13,925 nucleotides of DNA from RGIG4097 sp964599875 (GCA_964599875.1 CAZRHE010000030.1:1-13925); one strand, 5' to 3'; shown: positions 1-7,874, counted from the first letter of the stretch. Numbers and translations are program-made. The notes: generated from the sequence alone by a model not told the origin.

Positions 1-61
1 CTATTCCAACAATAGGTCCGGCGTCAAGTGCAGCAAGCAATAAAGATAAATTGCCTGTCAT
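1..61 (-). CDS. rny: Probable ribonuclease Y, first 20 codons only
   Basis: The ATG at 61-59 follows a good ribosome binding site (GGAGG, 5 bases upstream) and opens a frame reading MTGNLSLLLAALDAGPIVGI before the window ends. The short hydrophobic start would fit the N-terminal membrane anchor of RNase Y, the membrane-bound endonuclease that starts mRNA decay in many Firmicutes. The main argument is position: rny directly follows recA in many Bacilli and Clostridia. It has its own promoter (107-135) rather than only reading through from recA. With 20 residues, no KH or HD domain is visible, so the name is inference from context. Confidence 0.5.
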   Translation of the reverse strand, partial: MTGNLSLLLAALDAGPIVGI

Positions 62-82
62 CTTGACCTCCATTTATATAAT

Positions 83-98
83 CAAGGCGCGTGCCTTG
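83..98 (-). other. Hairpin at the 5' end of the rny leader
   Basis: CAAGGC and GCCTTG form a perfect 6-bp stem around a 4-base loop. The predicted transcription start is near 100, so the hairpin begins about 2 bases into the mRNA and ends about 20 bases before the start codon. A stem at the extreme 5' end could shield the message from 5'-dependent decay. The function is inference. Confidence 0.5.
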
Positions 99-106
99 TC
101 TAATTT

Positions 107-135
107 AGTATAACCGATAATCGTTCAATAGTCAA
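107..135 (-). promoter_or_regulatory. Sigma-A-type promoter for the rny-like gene
   Basis: On the minus strand TTGACT (135-130), a 17-base spacer and TATACT (112-107) match the vegetative consensus at 5/6 and 5/6. The predicted start is near 100, giving a leader of about 39 bases before the ATG at 61. Confidence 0.75.
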
Positions 136-145
136 TAATCGCGCG

Positions 146-179
146 AAACTTATATATAGTAATTATCAAATATAAGTTT
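146..179 (-). terminator. AT-rich inverted repeat after recA, possible weak terminator
   Basis: AAACTTATAT (146-155) is perfectly complementary to ATATAAGTTT (170-179), with a 14-base loop. It lies between the recA stop and the rny promoter. The stem is almost all A-T and only three Ts follow on the minus strand, so it is a poor intrinsic terminator. No better one is visible after recA. Confidence 0.3.
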
Positions 180-223
180 AGTTACGATATAATTCGCACG
201 CGCCGCGCGCTCGAACGATTTAG

Positions 224-1210
224 TTATGCGTTCATGCCGAGGCTTTCGCGTACTCTGCGATTGACCTCGTCCGCGATTTCGGGATTGTTGCGGAGATAGT
301 CGAGTGCTTTTTCTCTGCCTTGACCGATTTTGTCGTCGTTATAAGAGAACCAACTTCCGCTCTTTTGCACGATTCCTTTTTCGATTGCAACGTCGAGAAG
401 ACAACCGAGTGCGGATATGCCCTTTCCGTAAAGAATGTCGAATTCCGCGGTTTTGAAAGGAGGTGCGACCTTGTTTTTGACGATTCTTGCCTTGACGTGA
501 TTGCCGACGATATCGCTGCCGTCTTTGACGGTATCCGCTTTTCTGACGTCTATGCGGACGGATGCGTAGAATTTGAGCGCTTTGCCGCCCGTGGTGACTT
601 CGGGACTTCCGTACACGACGCCGACTTTTTCACGGAGTTGGTTGATGAATATAATCGTGCATTTCGACTTGGACGCAACCGACGTAAGTTTGCGAAGTGC
701 TTGTGACATAAGTCTTGCTTGAAGGCCTACGTGGCTATCCCCCATTTCGCCGTCGATTTCCGCTTGCGGAGTGAGTGCCGCGACGGAGTCCACGACCACG
801 ATATCGATTGCGCCGCTTCTAACGAGAGTTTCGAGAATTTCGAGCGCTTGTTCACCGCTGTCGGGTTGGGATATGTAGAGATTTTCGATTTGGACGCCGA
901 GGTTGGACGCATACCACGGATCGAGTGCGTGTTCCGCGTCGATAAACGCCGCGGTGCCGCCCGCTTTTTGCACTTCCGCAACCGCATGAAGAGCGACCGT
1001 GGTCTTGCCCGAGGATTCGGGTCCGTAGATTTCTATAATTCTACCCTTGGGAAATCCGCCTATTCCGAGTGCGACGTCGAGGGTAAGACACCCCGACGAA
1101 GTTGCTTCGACTTGAGGAATGTTTTCACCGTCCATCTTCATAATCGAGCCTTTGCCGTACTTCTTTTCGATTGCCGCAAGAGCCAGTTCGAGATTGGTTT
1201 TTTCTGCCAT
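224..1210 (-). CDS. recA: RecA recombinase
   Basis: RecA is the cytoplasmic DNA-dependent ATPase that forms filaments on single-stranded DNA, drives strand exchange and triggers LexA cleavage. The 328-residue product has the full RecA core: Walker A GPESSGKT (63-70), the DAEHALDP segment (91-98) with its conserved Glu93, Walker B IDIVVVDS (135-142), loop L1 around EIDGEMGDSH (151-160), and loop L2 from QLREKVGVV to TTGGKALKF (191-214). The start follows AAAGGAG by 7 bases. The protein ends at RESLGMNA, without the long acidic tail of E. coli RecA (353 residues). It lies 33 bases after the cinA-like gene, with no convincing promoter and no LexA-type palindrome in that gap, so it is probably co-transcribed with the upstream operon. 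Confidence 0.98.
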   Translation of the reverse strand: MAEKTNLELALAAIEKKYGKGSIMKMDGENIPQVEATSSGCLTLDVALGIGGFPKGRIIEIYGPESSGKTTVALHAVAEVQKAGGTAAFIDAEHALDPWYASNLGVQIENLYISQPDSGEQALEILETLVRSGAIDIVVVDSVAALTPQAEIDGEMGDSHVGLQARLMSQALRKLTSVASKSKCTIIFINQLREKVGVVYGSPEVTTGGKALKFYASVRIDVRKADTVKDGSDIVGNHVKARIVKNKVAPPFKTAEFDILYGKGISALGCLLDVAIEKGIVQKSGSWFSYNDDKIGQGREKALDYLRNNPEIADEVNRRVRESLGMNA

Positions 1211-1243
1211 TAGTTTTACTCCTTTATCTATTTATTCAATCGG

Positions 1244-1939
1244 CTACAGTAGCAATATATCCCCTCTTAAGTATCTGATAAGATAAAATAACGCTAAATT
1301 TGCCGTTGCTTTTCTAATTGAATTTCTATCTCCCGATAGTCTTTGCTCGAAAGTGGTGATGAAATCTCCGCTTCCGACGCCTATATACACAAGTCCGACG
1401 GGCTTCCCTTCATCCCCCGCAGGGCCTGCAAGTCCCGTAGTCGCAAGCGCGACGTCCACGGGTTTATTAAGCAGTCCTTTCACCATTGCGTAGGCGGTTT
1501 CTCTGGACACCGTGCCGTATTCTCCTATATAGGACTTGGATATGCCCAATCTGTTCATCTTGGACGCGCGATTGTAGCACACTATGCCCTCGTAGAAGTT
1601 TTCGCTGATGCCGGGAACGGAAGTAAGTTCGGAGCATATTTCTCCTCCCGTAAGGCTTTCCGCCACCGCAAGCACCTTTTTGTTTCTTTTCAAAAGTTCC
1701 GCCGCAAGAACGTGCAATTCGATTTCTCCCGACGCGTACACTTGTTCCGCAAAACAGTTGTACACAAGGGATTTCACCTCTTCGAAACTTGCGCGCGTGC
1801 CTGCGGAAGTCATGGTAATCGAGGCGTCGAGGCAACTTTCTTTCACGTCGAAAGTCACGCCGAGCCCGATAAAGTCGGTAAGCCGTAAGCGGATAGTTTC
1901 CGCATTCAAACCGCATATTTTCATGGTTTCGGTTATCAT
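1244..1939 (-). CDS. cinA: CinA-type NMN deamidase lacking the N-terminal MoaB-like domain
   Basis: The 231-residue product covers only the second half of a usual CinA (about 410 residues). Residues 1-75 match the KH-like middle region and about 76-231 the CinA C-terminal domain. That domain hydrolyses nicotinamide mononucleotide to nicotinate mononucleotide (PncC activity) in NAD recycling. Visible motifs are AESLTGG (93-99, with Ser95), VPG (108-110), GIVCYNRASK (118-127), GTVSRETA (142-149) and ATTGLAGPAG (166-175). The usual AESCTGG has Leu instead of Cys here. The MoaB-like nucleotide-binding domain is absent. The start is the ATG at 1939-1937, which forms an ATGA overlap with the preceding gene's stop; a GGTGAG stretch precedes it. 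Frame upstream of this is shadow sequence, rich in Arg, so truncation by a sequencing frameshift is unlikely. Activity is inferred from the family. Confidence 0.88.
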   Translation of the reverse strand: MITETMKICGLNAETIRLRLTDFIGLGVTFDVKESCLDASITMTSAGTRASFEEVKSLVYNCFAEQVYASGEIELHVLAAELLKRNKKVLAVAESLTGGEICSELTSVPGISENFYEGIVCYNRASKMNRLGISKSYIGEYGTVSRETAYAMVKGLLNKPVDVALATTGLAGPAGDEGKPVGLVYIGVGSGDFITTFEQRLSGDRNSIRKATANLALFYLIRYLRGDILLL

Positions 1940-2439
1940 TCGCTCACCAACCCGTCGAATTCTTCGTGAGATATCGAGAGATTGCGTCTGCCGGGATTTA
2001 CGACGGACTCCTCTCCTATCACGCCGACCGCGTCGAGAAGGTCGAAGACCTCTTGCGCGCGATTGTAGTCCAGTCCGAGTTTTCTTTCGAGCATTGCGAC
2101 GCCGATATTTCCCCACTCGAACGCGACTTTGACTGCAGGGAATAACAAATTGCGATAACACGAAATTTCGTATTCGTCCGCATTTTTGATTTTTTCAACG
2201 ATTACGCGGGTATCCGTCTTGGGAAACTCTTTCTTTTCCACAAACGAATATCCTTTTTTAGTCCGCTCTCCGAGCACTCCTCTAATTCTCAACGCCGCGA
2301 CGATTTTCGCACCGCTCGACGGAGATATATGAAGTTTCGACGCAAGTTTTTTCGCGCCGACGACGCCGTGTTTTTCGGCGTACTTTACACTTTCAATCAA
2401 AAGTTCGGATATAGTCTTTTTTTCGCGGACGAAATCCAT
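1936..2439 (-). CDS. Free-standing protein with two FtsK-gamma-like winged helices
   Basis: I do not know a named family for this 167-residue protein. Residues about 97-157 read like the FtsK gamma domain, the winged helix that recognises chromosome polarity sites (KOPS/SRS): note LERKLGLDYNRAQEVFDLL and AVGVIGE. Residues about 11-67 align with the same domain at the same spacing (ESVKY...LASKLHISPSSGAKIVAAL..RGVLGE), so it looks like a tandem repeat. No ATPase, membrane or signal segment is present. Aligned to E. coli FtsK Asn1296/Arg1300/Glu1303, repeat 2 has Asn126, Glu130 and Asp133, and repeat 1 has Ser41, Lys45 and Ala48. The start ATG overlaps the pgsA stop (TAATG) and follows GAGGAG by 5 bases. 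It sits in the ftsK operon. It probably binds DNA, perhaps the same sites as FtsK, or acts as a regulator. Confidence 0.8.
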   Translation of the reverse strand: MDFVREKKTISELLIESVKYAEKHGVVGAKKLASKLHISPSSGAKIVAALRIRGVLGERTKKGYSFVEKKEFPKTDTRVIVEKIKNADEYEISCYRNLLFPAVKVAFEWGNIGVAMLERKLGLDYNRAQEVFDLLDAVGVIGEESVVNPGRRNLSISHEEFDGLVSE

Positions 2440-3053
2440 TATTTCTCCTCTTCGGTTTCCTCTTCGGAGAAAACTTTTCTGTTTTTGATTATGTAATTCA
2501 TTCCCGAGAATATAGTCATTATTCCGCCGAGATAGAATATTATCGTGCCAAGCCAGGCAACCACTTCGTTGACGCCCGCGATGATGAGGAATCCGACGCC
2601 CACGTCGAGTAGCCAAGTTTTGATTTTGCCGAATATATCCGCGGCAAGCACCGCGCCTTTCTTTGCGGCGATACTGCGAAATACGCTTATCATAAGTTCA
2701 CGCGACAATATCAATCCCGAAAGCAAGGTTATGACCAGCGTGTTTCCCGTGAAGATTTCAAGCCCCGCCCCGTGAAATACGATGAGGAAGAGCATTATGA
2801 CGACGACCACTTTATCCGCAAGCGGATCGAGAAATTTGCCGAGGTCCGACACCGTATTCGTCTTTCTTGCGACCGCGCCGTCTATAAAGTCCGTGCAGCA
2901 AAGTATGCCGAAAAGCACGCAGGACGTAATCATCAACGCCTCGTATATCGCGTAGTTCGATTGATAAAACACTCCCACGACGTAAATGATGACGGTGGGC
3001 ACGATGAGAAGTATTCTCGCTATAGTGATTTTTGTTGCAAGTGTGATTTTCAT
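2439..3053 (-). CDS. pgsA: CDP-diacylglycerol-glycerol-3-phosphate 3-phosphatidyltransferase
   Basis: This membrane enzyme makes phosphatidylglycerophosphate from CDP-diacylglycerol and glycerol 3-phosphate, the committed step to phosphatidylglycerol and cardiolipin. The 204-residue product carries the complete CDP-alcohol phosphatidyltransferase signature DG-x2-AR-x8-G-x3-D-x3-D at residues 58-80, with Asp58, Asp76 and Asp80 as metal and catalytic residues. Hydrophobic segments lie at about 10-29, 35-53, 82-95, 104-124, 149-164 and 166-188. The C-terminus is acidic (EEETEEEK). The start forms an ATGA overlap with the rimO stop. The PgsA subfamily, rather than phosphatidylserine or cardiolipin synthase, is chosen from length and the pgsA-cinA-recA context. 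Confidence 0.93.
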   Translation of the reverse strand: MKITLATKITIARILLIVPTVIIYVVGVFYQSNYAIYEALMITSCVLFGILCCTDFIDGAVARKTNTVSDLGKFLDPLADKVVVVIMLFLIVFHGAGLEIFTGNTLVITLLSGLILSRELMISVFRSIAAKKGAVLAADIFGKIKTWLLDVGVGFLIIAGVNEVVAWLGTIIFYLGGIMTIFSGMNYIIKNRKVFSEEETEEEK

Positions 3054-4354
3054 ACCGTTTTTCCTATGAGGTCTATGCCGTCGATATCCGTGATTTCCAC
3101 GGTGTAGTATTCTCCGATTCCGACTTGTTCGTCCGACGTGAAGTAGACGACGTTGTCGATATCCGGAGTTTGAAATTCCGCTCTTCCGACGAAAAGTTGC
3201 TTGTCGTAGTCGATTTCGTCGTATATAACCTTGATTTTTTTGCCGATAAGGGCTTTATTGCGCTCGTCGATGACTTTCGTTTCGATTTCGCGAAGGGAGT
3301 TTGCGCGTCTAACTTTTGTTTCTTCGTCGAGGTGACCATCCATTCTGTCCGCGGGCGTCCCCTCCTCTCTCGAATACTCGAAAAATCCCGCATAATCGAT
3401 ATTCCCTTCCGCAATAAATGCTTTCAGTTTTTCGTGCGCTTCTTCGCTCTCTCCCGGGAAACCGCAAATGAAGGACGAACGAACGGTTATCCCGCGTGCT
3501 TTTATCTTCGCGATGAGTTCTCTCGTATACTTTTCATTCGTATGCCTGCCCATTCTTTTCAAGACTTCGTCGTCCACGTGTTGGAGAGGCACGTCCATAT
3601 ATTTTGCGACTTTGGGTTCGCTTGCGATAAAGTCGATGAGTTCGTCGTCAACCGCCTCGGGTTCGAGATAAAGCAATCTTATGCGGCTGAAATCGAGTTC
3701 ACAAAGCGCCTTGACGAGTTCGATAAGATGGGATTTTCCGTCGAAATCCACCCCGTATCTCGTCACGTCCTGCGCAACCAAAATAAGTTCTTTCACGCCG
3801 TCGTCGGACAGGGTCTTCGCCTCGCGCACGAGGTCTTCGAGTTTTTCGGAACGATATTTTCCGCGTATGGACGGAATGGCGCAATAAGTGCAATGATTAT
3901 TGCATCCGTCCGCGATTTTGAGATATGCGTAGTGATAAGGCGTGGTGAGCACTCTACCGTCGTAGAAGGCGTCCGCGTTGGAGCAATCGTAATATCTGCC
4001 CCCTTTCGACACCTTTTCCACAGCCTCGCAAATTCCGTCGTAGTCCGCGACGCCCAAGAAAGCGTCGACTTCGGGAAATTCTTCTTTGAGGTCGTCCATA
4101 TAACGCTGTGCAAGGCACCCCGTGACTATGATTTTTTTGTCCTTATATTCGTCCTTGACCGCGATTGCGGTGAGTATTTCGTCTATTCCCTCACTCTTTG
4201 CCGAATCCGTGAAAGCGCAAGTATTGACGATGATGACGTCCGCGTCCTCTTCCCTTCCGACGAGGACGTGACCCGCGGCAACGAGCCTTGACAACATTTT
4301 TTCGGTGTCCACTCTGTTTTTATCGCATCCGAGGGATATCGCACCTATTTTCAT
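3050..4354 (-). CDS. rimO: Ribosomal protein S12 methylthiotransferase RimO
   Basis: RimO is a radical-SAM enzyme that adds a methylthio group to the beta carbon of a conserved aspartate in ribosomal protein S12. The 434-residue product begins MKIGAISLGCDKNRVDTE, the typical RimO opening. Cys10, Cys46 and Cys80 in the N-terminal UPF0004 domain bind one 4Fe-4S cluster. The radical-SAM motif C-x3-C-x2-C is at Cys151, Cys155 and Cys158. The last 65 residues or so form the TRAM domain. RimO is preferred over MiaB because of the SLGC-DKNRVD start and the length. The start overlaps the ftsK stop as ATGA, with an AGGAGG stretch about 10 bases upstream inside ftsK. Confidence 0.95.
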   Translation of the reverse strand: MKIGAISLGCDKNRVDTEKMLSRLVAAGHVLVGREEDADVIIVNTCAFTDSAKSEGIDEILTAIAVKDEYKDKKIIVTGCLAQRYMDDLKEEFPEVDAFLGVADYDGICEAVEKVSKGGRYYDCSNADAFYDGRVLTTPYHYAYLKIADGCNNHCTYCAIPSIRGKYRSEKLEDLVREAKTLSDDGVKELILVAQDVTRYGVDFDGKSHLIELVKALCELDFSRIRLLYLEPEAVDDELIDFIASEPKVAKYMDVPLQHVDDEVLKRMGRHTNEKYTRELIAKIKARGITVRSSFICGFPGESEEAHEKLKAFIAEGNIDYAGFFEYSREEGTPADRMDGHLDEETKVRRANSLREIETKVIDERNKALIGKKIKVIYDEIDYDKQLFVGRAEFQTPDIDNVVYFTSDEQVGIGEYYTVEITDIDGIDLIGKTV

Positions 4355-7300
4355 TCGTCGTCATCCTCCTCGTTTTTCTCCTTATGCGCCTCGTAAAATT
4401 CTTCGAATTCCTCGTCCGTCATATTAACGCGCATACGTTTCGGATCTTTTTCGTCGGGGACCAAAACTCCGAGATCGCGCATAATATCGTTAATTCTCGC
4501 CGCTTTCTGCCAGCCCAAACCGAGTTTGCGTTGGAGATAGGACGCGGATATGGGTTCTTCCATACCTATGCGCAGAGCGTCGAACAATTCGGGAGGATAT
4601 TCCGCCTTTTTGCGCTTATCGAGTTTGGATTCCTTGTTTTCGGCCTTTTCCTCTTGTCCCTTGAAGATTGCGTCCTTGACGGCGGGATCGAAGTAGGATT
4701 CGTTATGCGACTTGATGAAGTCCACTATCTTTTGCACTTCGGGGTTGGATATGAACGCGCCTTGCATACGAGTAGGCAATGCACTCTTCGGAGTCATAAA
4801 CAGCATATCGCCGTTGCCGAGGAGTTTATCCGCACCGCCTTGGTCGAGAACGGTACGGCTGTCGGGGCCGGACGTAACCTTGAACGCTATACGGCTCGGT
4901 AGGTTGTTCTTTATCGTGCCGCTTACAACGTCGACGGACGGTCTTTGCGTTGCGAGAATCAAGTGGATTCCGACCGCACGCGCAAGTCTTGCGATACGGT
5001 TGATCGCGTCTTCGACCGCCTTTTTGCCGCTTTGCATAAGGTCGGCGAGTTCGTCCACGACGATTATAATTCTCGGCATCTTTTCGTATCCCGTCTTTTC
5101 GCAATCCGCGTTGTAGTCTTCTATATTTCTGAATCCGACCTTCTCGAAGAATTTGATACGTCTTTCCATTTCGCCGATTGCCCAGTTGAGCGCGCGAATC
5201 GCTTTATCCACGTCGCAAACTATTTCGTCGAGCATAAGATGAGGAATACCCGCGTATACGCTGAGTTCCACCCTCTTCGGGTCGATGAGGATGAGTCGCA
5301 CTTCGTCGGGGGACGCCTTATACAGCAAACTGATGATGAGGGAGTTAATACAGCAACTCTTGCCCGCGCCCGTTGCGCCCGCGACGAGCATATGCGGCAA
5401 ATCTCTTATATCGCAAACGTGGTCGTTGCCGTAGAGGTCTTTGCCGAGGACGAAAGTCGAGGGTGCTTTCGCTTGGTTGAATTTCGGTGCTTCCAAAATT
5501 TCGCTCAAACGCACCATTCTTCTCTTCTTGTTCGGGACTTCTATACCGACTGCGTTTTTGCCGGGGATAGGCGCGAGAATACGGACGCTCTCTTGCTCCA
5601 TATTCATAGCGATATCGTTTTCGTAACTGGTCAACGCCGCGACTGATCTACCTTTAGGCATCACGACGGACAGCGTGTACAGCGAAAAAGTAGGTCCGAC
5701 TTGAATGTCCGTGACCGTTGCGGTGACGTCGAAGAATGCAAGCGTATCCACGAGTGCTTTCTTTTTCGCCTCGTAATCTTCCCCTTGATCCACGTCGGGT
5801 TCGGGAGGAATAAGCAGGCTAAACGGCGGCGCGACGTAAGGCTTTCTGGGAGTGGCTTGATATATGGATTGCTCTATCGTGCTTTGCACCACTCTTTCCT
5901 TGCCGTCGTCCTTTTGCAATTTTTCCACTTTTTTCTCCATTGCCTTTTGAGAGGACACGGAGGACGGAGCGGACACCTTGCGCACTCTTTGCGCTTGTGC
6001 GGCGCGCTCTTCTTCTATTCTCGAAGTGGCGGTACTTTCTTTCTTCGCTTTCGCGACCGCCTCGACTTCCTTTTGCGCGATGAACGAAGATTGATAAACC
6101 GCTCCTTCGTTTTCTATGGATTTTCCGCCGACGTTAGACACGACGTGTTGAGTTTCGGGTGCTTTTGCGGGAGCGTTGCCGAGGATTCTACCCCAATCCG
6201 GTCTGCTTGCATCCGTCGTATCCACGGGAATAAACGGCTTTTGCGTTTCGACGGGTTCTTTTCTTTCGGGTTGAGCGGGAGCCGTCTGTTTAGCGGGTGC
6301 CGCAGGTGCGACCGATTGAACGGGTTGAACGGGGCGTTGCGCGGGCTTGACCTCTTCCTTTGCTTGAACGGGGATAGTCGGGTGCTCGTACGCCTCGGAT
6401 TCGAGTTCTTCTACACGCGTGGGTTTGGGCGGAAGTTCTTCCCCCGTAATTGCGCGTTTGACGGAGCCTTGCAATCCCGCCATAGTGCTCGCCTTATCTT
6501 CGGGTTTTTCCGCTATTTCGGGTTTCACTGCGATTTTAGTGGGCGGAACGACTTGTTTTTTCTCGGTTTCGGCGTGCACGGGTTCCGCGGTTTGACGGTC
6601 GGGATATGCGGTCGCCTCGAATTCGGGAGTGACTTCTTTCGTCTTGTAACTCTCGCCGAATCTGCGGAGTTGATCCGCTTTCAATTGCTCGAAAGTAATC
6701 GCCTTGCCGCTTGTTGCCGAATTGTCCGCAACGCTTGTGCGGATTTCTTCCATGTCGAGTTTGGGAGTTTCGTTTTCTTTCGCTTTGACGGGAGGCGCGA
6801 TAATATTCTCTTCCGCCTTTTCTTCGGGCTCCGCTCCTCTTCCGACGGTGTAACTGCCGTCTATTTTCGCAGTGGGATCAACGCCTAATTGCGCGCGGAG
6901 TTGCGCGCGACGAACGCTGCTATACGACGCTCCCGGACGGGATAACGCACTGTCGGGATTGCGCATCGTGTTGTATCTTTCAAGACTTCTCTCGTCCGTA
7001 TTGCGGTTAAAAAGAATATCTCTTGCAAGGTCTTTGGTGGAATACTTGTTGGGAATTCTCTCCTCGTCTTCCACTCCGCCCGACGCATTGGGATAAAACG
7101 CGTCGAATCCGTCGTCGTCCACAGACTGATATTCCCTTCTCTCTTCCGCTTTACGATGCTCTTTTTCGGAGTTGCGCGCCTCTTTGTTTCTACGTTTTTC
7201 CTCGCGTCTTCTCTCCTTTTCGGAGTTGTCGACCACTTCGTAGACGACGTTTTTCTTGACGAAAGGATAAAATGCGAAGAATGCAAGCGTAAAGAATGCG

Positions 7301-7755
7301 ACCACTATCACAACGAGTGCGCCGACGGTGGTTATGGATTTCATCATAAGATAGGCGAGCAAGCCGTAAAGCATGCCGCCCGCAGTGTTGGTTGCGTTAT
7401 AGCAAGCAAGAAGATATCCTTTGTAAGTCGCGCCGACCAAATGCGCGGAGGACGTATAAACGTGCAACGCCAAAACGCCAAGGACGAAAAGCCCCGAAAA
7501 CATGGCGATTTTCGCAGGACGCATCCTCACGCGAAGATTGAAAACGATAGCGATTCCGATGATGACGCCGACTATGGAATAAGCATAATCCGCCAGTCCG
7601 AAAAATCCCACGAGGAAAGAATAAACCGCGCGTCCGACGCTCCCGAGAGCACCGACGTCGCAGAGAAAACAAAACAACGATATTATGATTATCAACACTC
7701 CGAGCGCAATCCGTTTGCTTGAATTTGCTCTGACGTATCTCGTATTATTTCGCAT
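4351..7755 (-). CDS. ftsK: FtsK/SpoIIIE-family DNA translocase with an extended linker
   Basis: This septum-anchored ATPase pumps chromosomal DNA during division. The 1134-residue protein has hydrophobic segments between about 15 and 165 (four or five helices). A charged, low-complexity linker rich in Pro, Ala, Glu, Lys and Gln follows from about 170 to 640. The motor contains Walker A GATGAGKS (793-800) and Walker B IIIVVDE (896-902). A C-terminal gamma winged helix lies at about 1052-1112. The family is often near 750-800 residues in Firmicutes, so the linker of roughly 470 residues is unusually long. The gamma recognition helix reads GWQKAARIND (1081-1090) where E. coli has GYNRAARIIE, keeping the central Arg but changing Asn to Gln and Glu to Asp. 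The start follows AAGG by 9 bases. It is the first gene of the operon and has its own promoter. Whether it serves vegetative division or sporulation cannot be told. Confidence 0.96.
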   Translation of the reverse strand: MRNNTRYVRANSSKRIALGVLIIIISLFCFLCDVGALGSVGRAVYSFLVGFFGLADYAYSIVGVIIGIAIVFNLRVRMRPAKIAMFSGLFVLGVLALHVYTSSAHLVGATYKGYLLACYNATNTAGGMLYGLLAYLMMKSITTVGALVVIVVAFFTLAFFAFYPFVKKNVVYEVVDNSEKERRREEKRRNKEARNSEKEHRKAEERREYQSVDDDGFDAFYPNASGGVEDEERIPNKYSTKDLARDILFNRNTDERSLERYNTMRNPDSALSRPGASYSSVRRAQLRAQLGVDPTAKIDGSYTVGRGAEPEEKAEENIIAPPVKAKENETPKLDMEEIRTSVADNSATSGKAITFEQLKADQLRRFGESYKTKEVTPEFEATAYPDRQTAEPVHAETEKKQVVPPTKIAVKPEIAEKPEDKASTMAGLQGSVKRAITGEELPPKPTRVEELESEAYEHPTIPVQAKEEVKPAQRPVQPVQSVAPAAPAKQTAPAQPERKEPVETQKPFIPVDTTDASRPDWGRILGNAPAKAPETQHVVSNVGGKSIENEGAVYQSSFIAQKEVEAVAKAKKESTATSRIEEERAAQAQRVRKVSAPSSVSSQKAMEKKVEKLQKDDGKERVVQSTIEQSIYQATPRKPYVAPPFSLLIPPEPDVDQGEDYEAKKKALVDTLAFFDVTATVTDIQVGPTFSLYTLSVVMPKGRSVAALTSYENDIAMNMEQESVRILAPIPGKNAVGIEVPNKKRRMVRLSEILEAPKFNQAKAPSTFVLGKDLYGNDHVCDIRDLPHMLVAGATGAGKSCCINSLIISLLYKASPDEVRLILIDPKRVELSVYAGIPHLMLDEIVCDVDKAIRALNWAIGEMERRIKFFEKVGFRNIEDYNADCEKTGYEKMPRIIIVVDELADLMQSGKKAVEDAINRIARLARAVGIHLILATQRPSVDVVSGTIKNNLPSRIAFKVTSGPDSRTVLDQGGADKLLGNGDMLFMTPKSALPTRMQGAFISNPEVQKIVDFIKSHNESYFDPAVKDAIFKGQEEKAENKESKLDKRKKAEYPPELFDALRIGMEEPISASYLQRKLGLGWQKAARINDIMRDLGVLVPDEKDPKRMRVNMTDEEFEEFYEAHKEKNEEDDDE

Positions 7756-7798
7756 TTATTTCAGCCTTAATTCCTATATAATATAATTATTATTGACA

Positions 7799-7827
7799 AT
7801 TATAGCACACGCGATAATGAATTTCAA
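7799..7827 (-). promoter_or_regulatory. Strong sigma-A promoter of the ftsK-rimO-pgsA-cinA-recA operon
   Basis: TTGAAA (7827-7822), a 17-base spacer and a perfect TATAAT (7804-7799) with an extended TGC just before it. The predicted start is near 7792, giving a leader of about 37 bases. This is the only strong promoter seen before recA, so the whole operon may depend on it. Confidence 0.85.
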
Positions 7828-7840
7828 GTACAAAAAGCAG

Positions 7841-7874
7841 GAAAAAGCAAAACAGATGAAATAAATTTCATCTG
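7841..7874 (-). terminator. Intrinsic terminator after the M16 peptidase gene
   Basis: A perfect 10-bp inverted repeat, CAGATGAAAT (7853-7862) and ATTTCATCTG (7865-7874), is followed on the minus strand by TTTTGCTTTTT. Only two bases separate the arms, so the innermost pairs would open to form the loop. It separates the peptidase gene from the ftsK promoter. Confidence 0.75.

Noticed and set aside
195..215. The very GC-rich stretch after the recA stop as a terminator
   Set aside because: Self-pairing is limited to about four bases and no T run follows on the minus strand.
1940..2161. A 74-codon N-terminal extension of the cinA-like frame that could have restored the missing domain
   Set aside because: The translation is Arg/Ser-rich, without MoaB-like features, and overlaps the well-supported winged-helix gene in another frame.
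3125..4291. A 388-codon plus-strand frame opposite rimO
   Set aside because: Same codon-bias shadow effect; no family resemblance and rimO is unambiguous.
5701..6888. A 395-codon plus-strand frame opposite the ftsK linker
   Set aside because: The composition is dominated by Phe, Arg, Gly and Leu, mirroring the low-complexity linker codons on the other strand.
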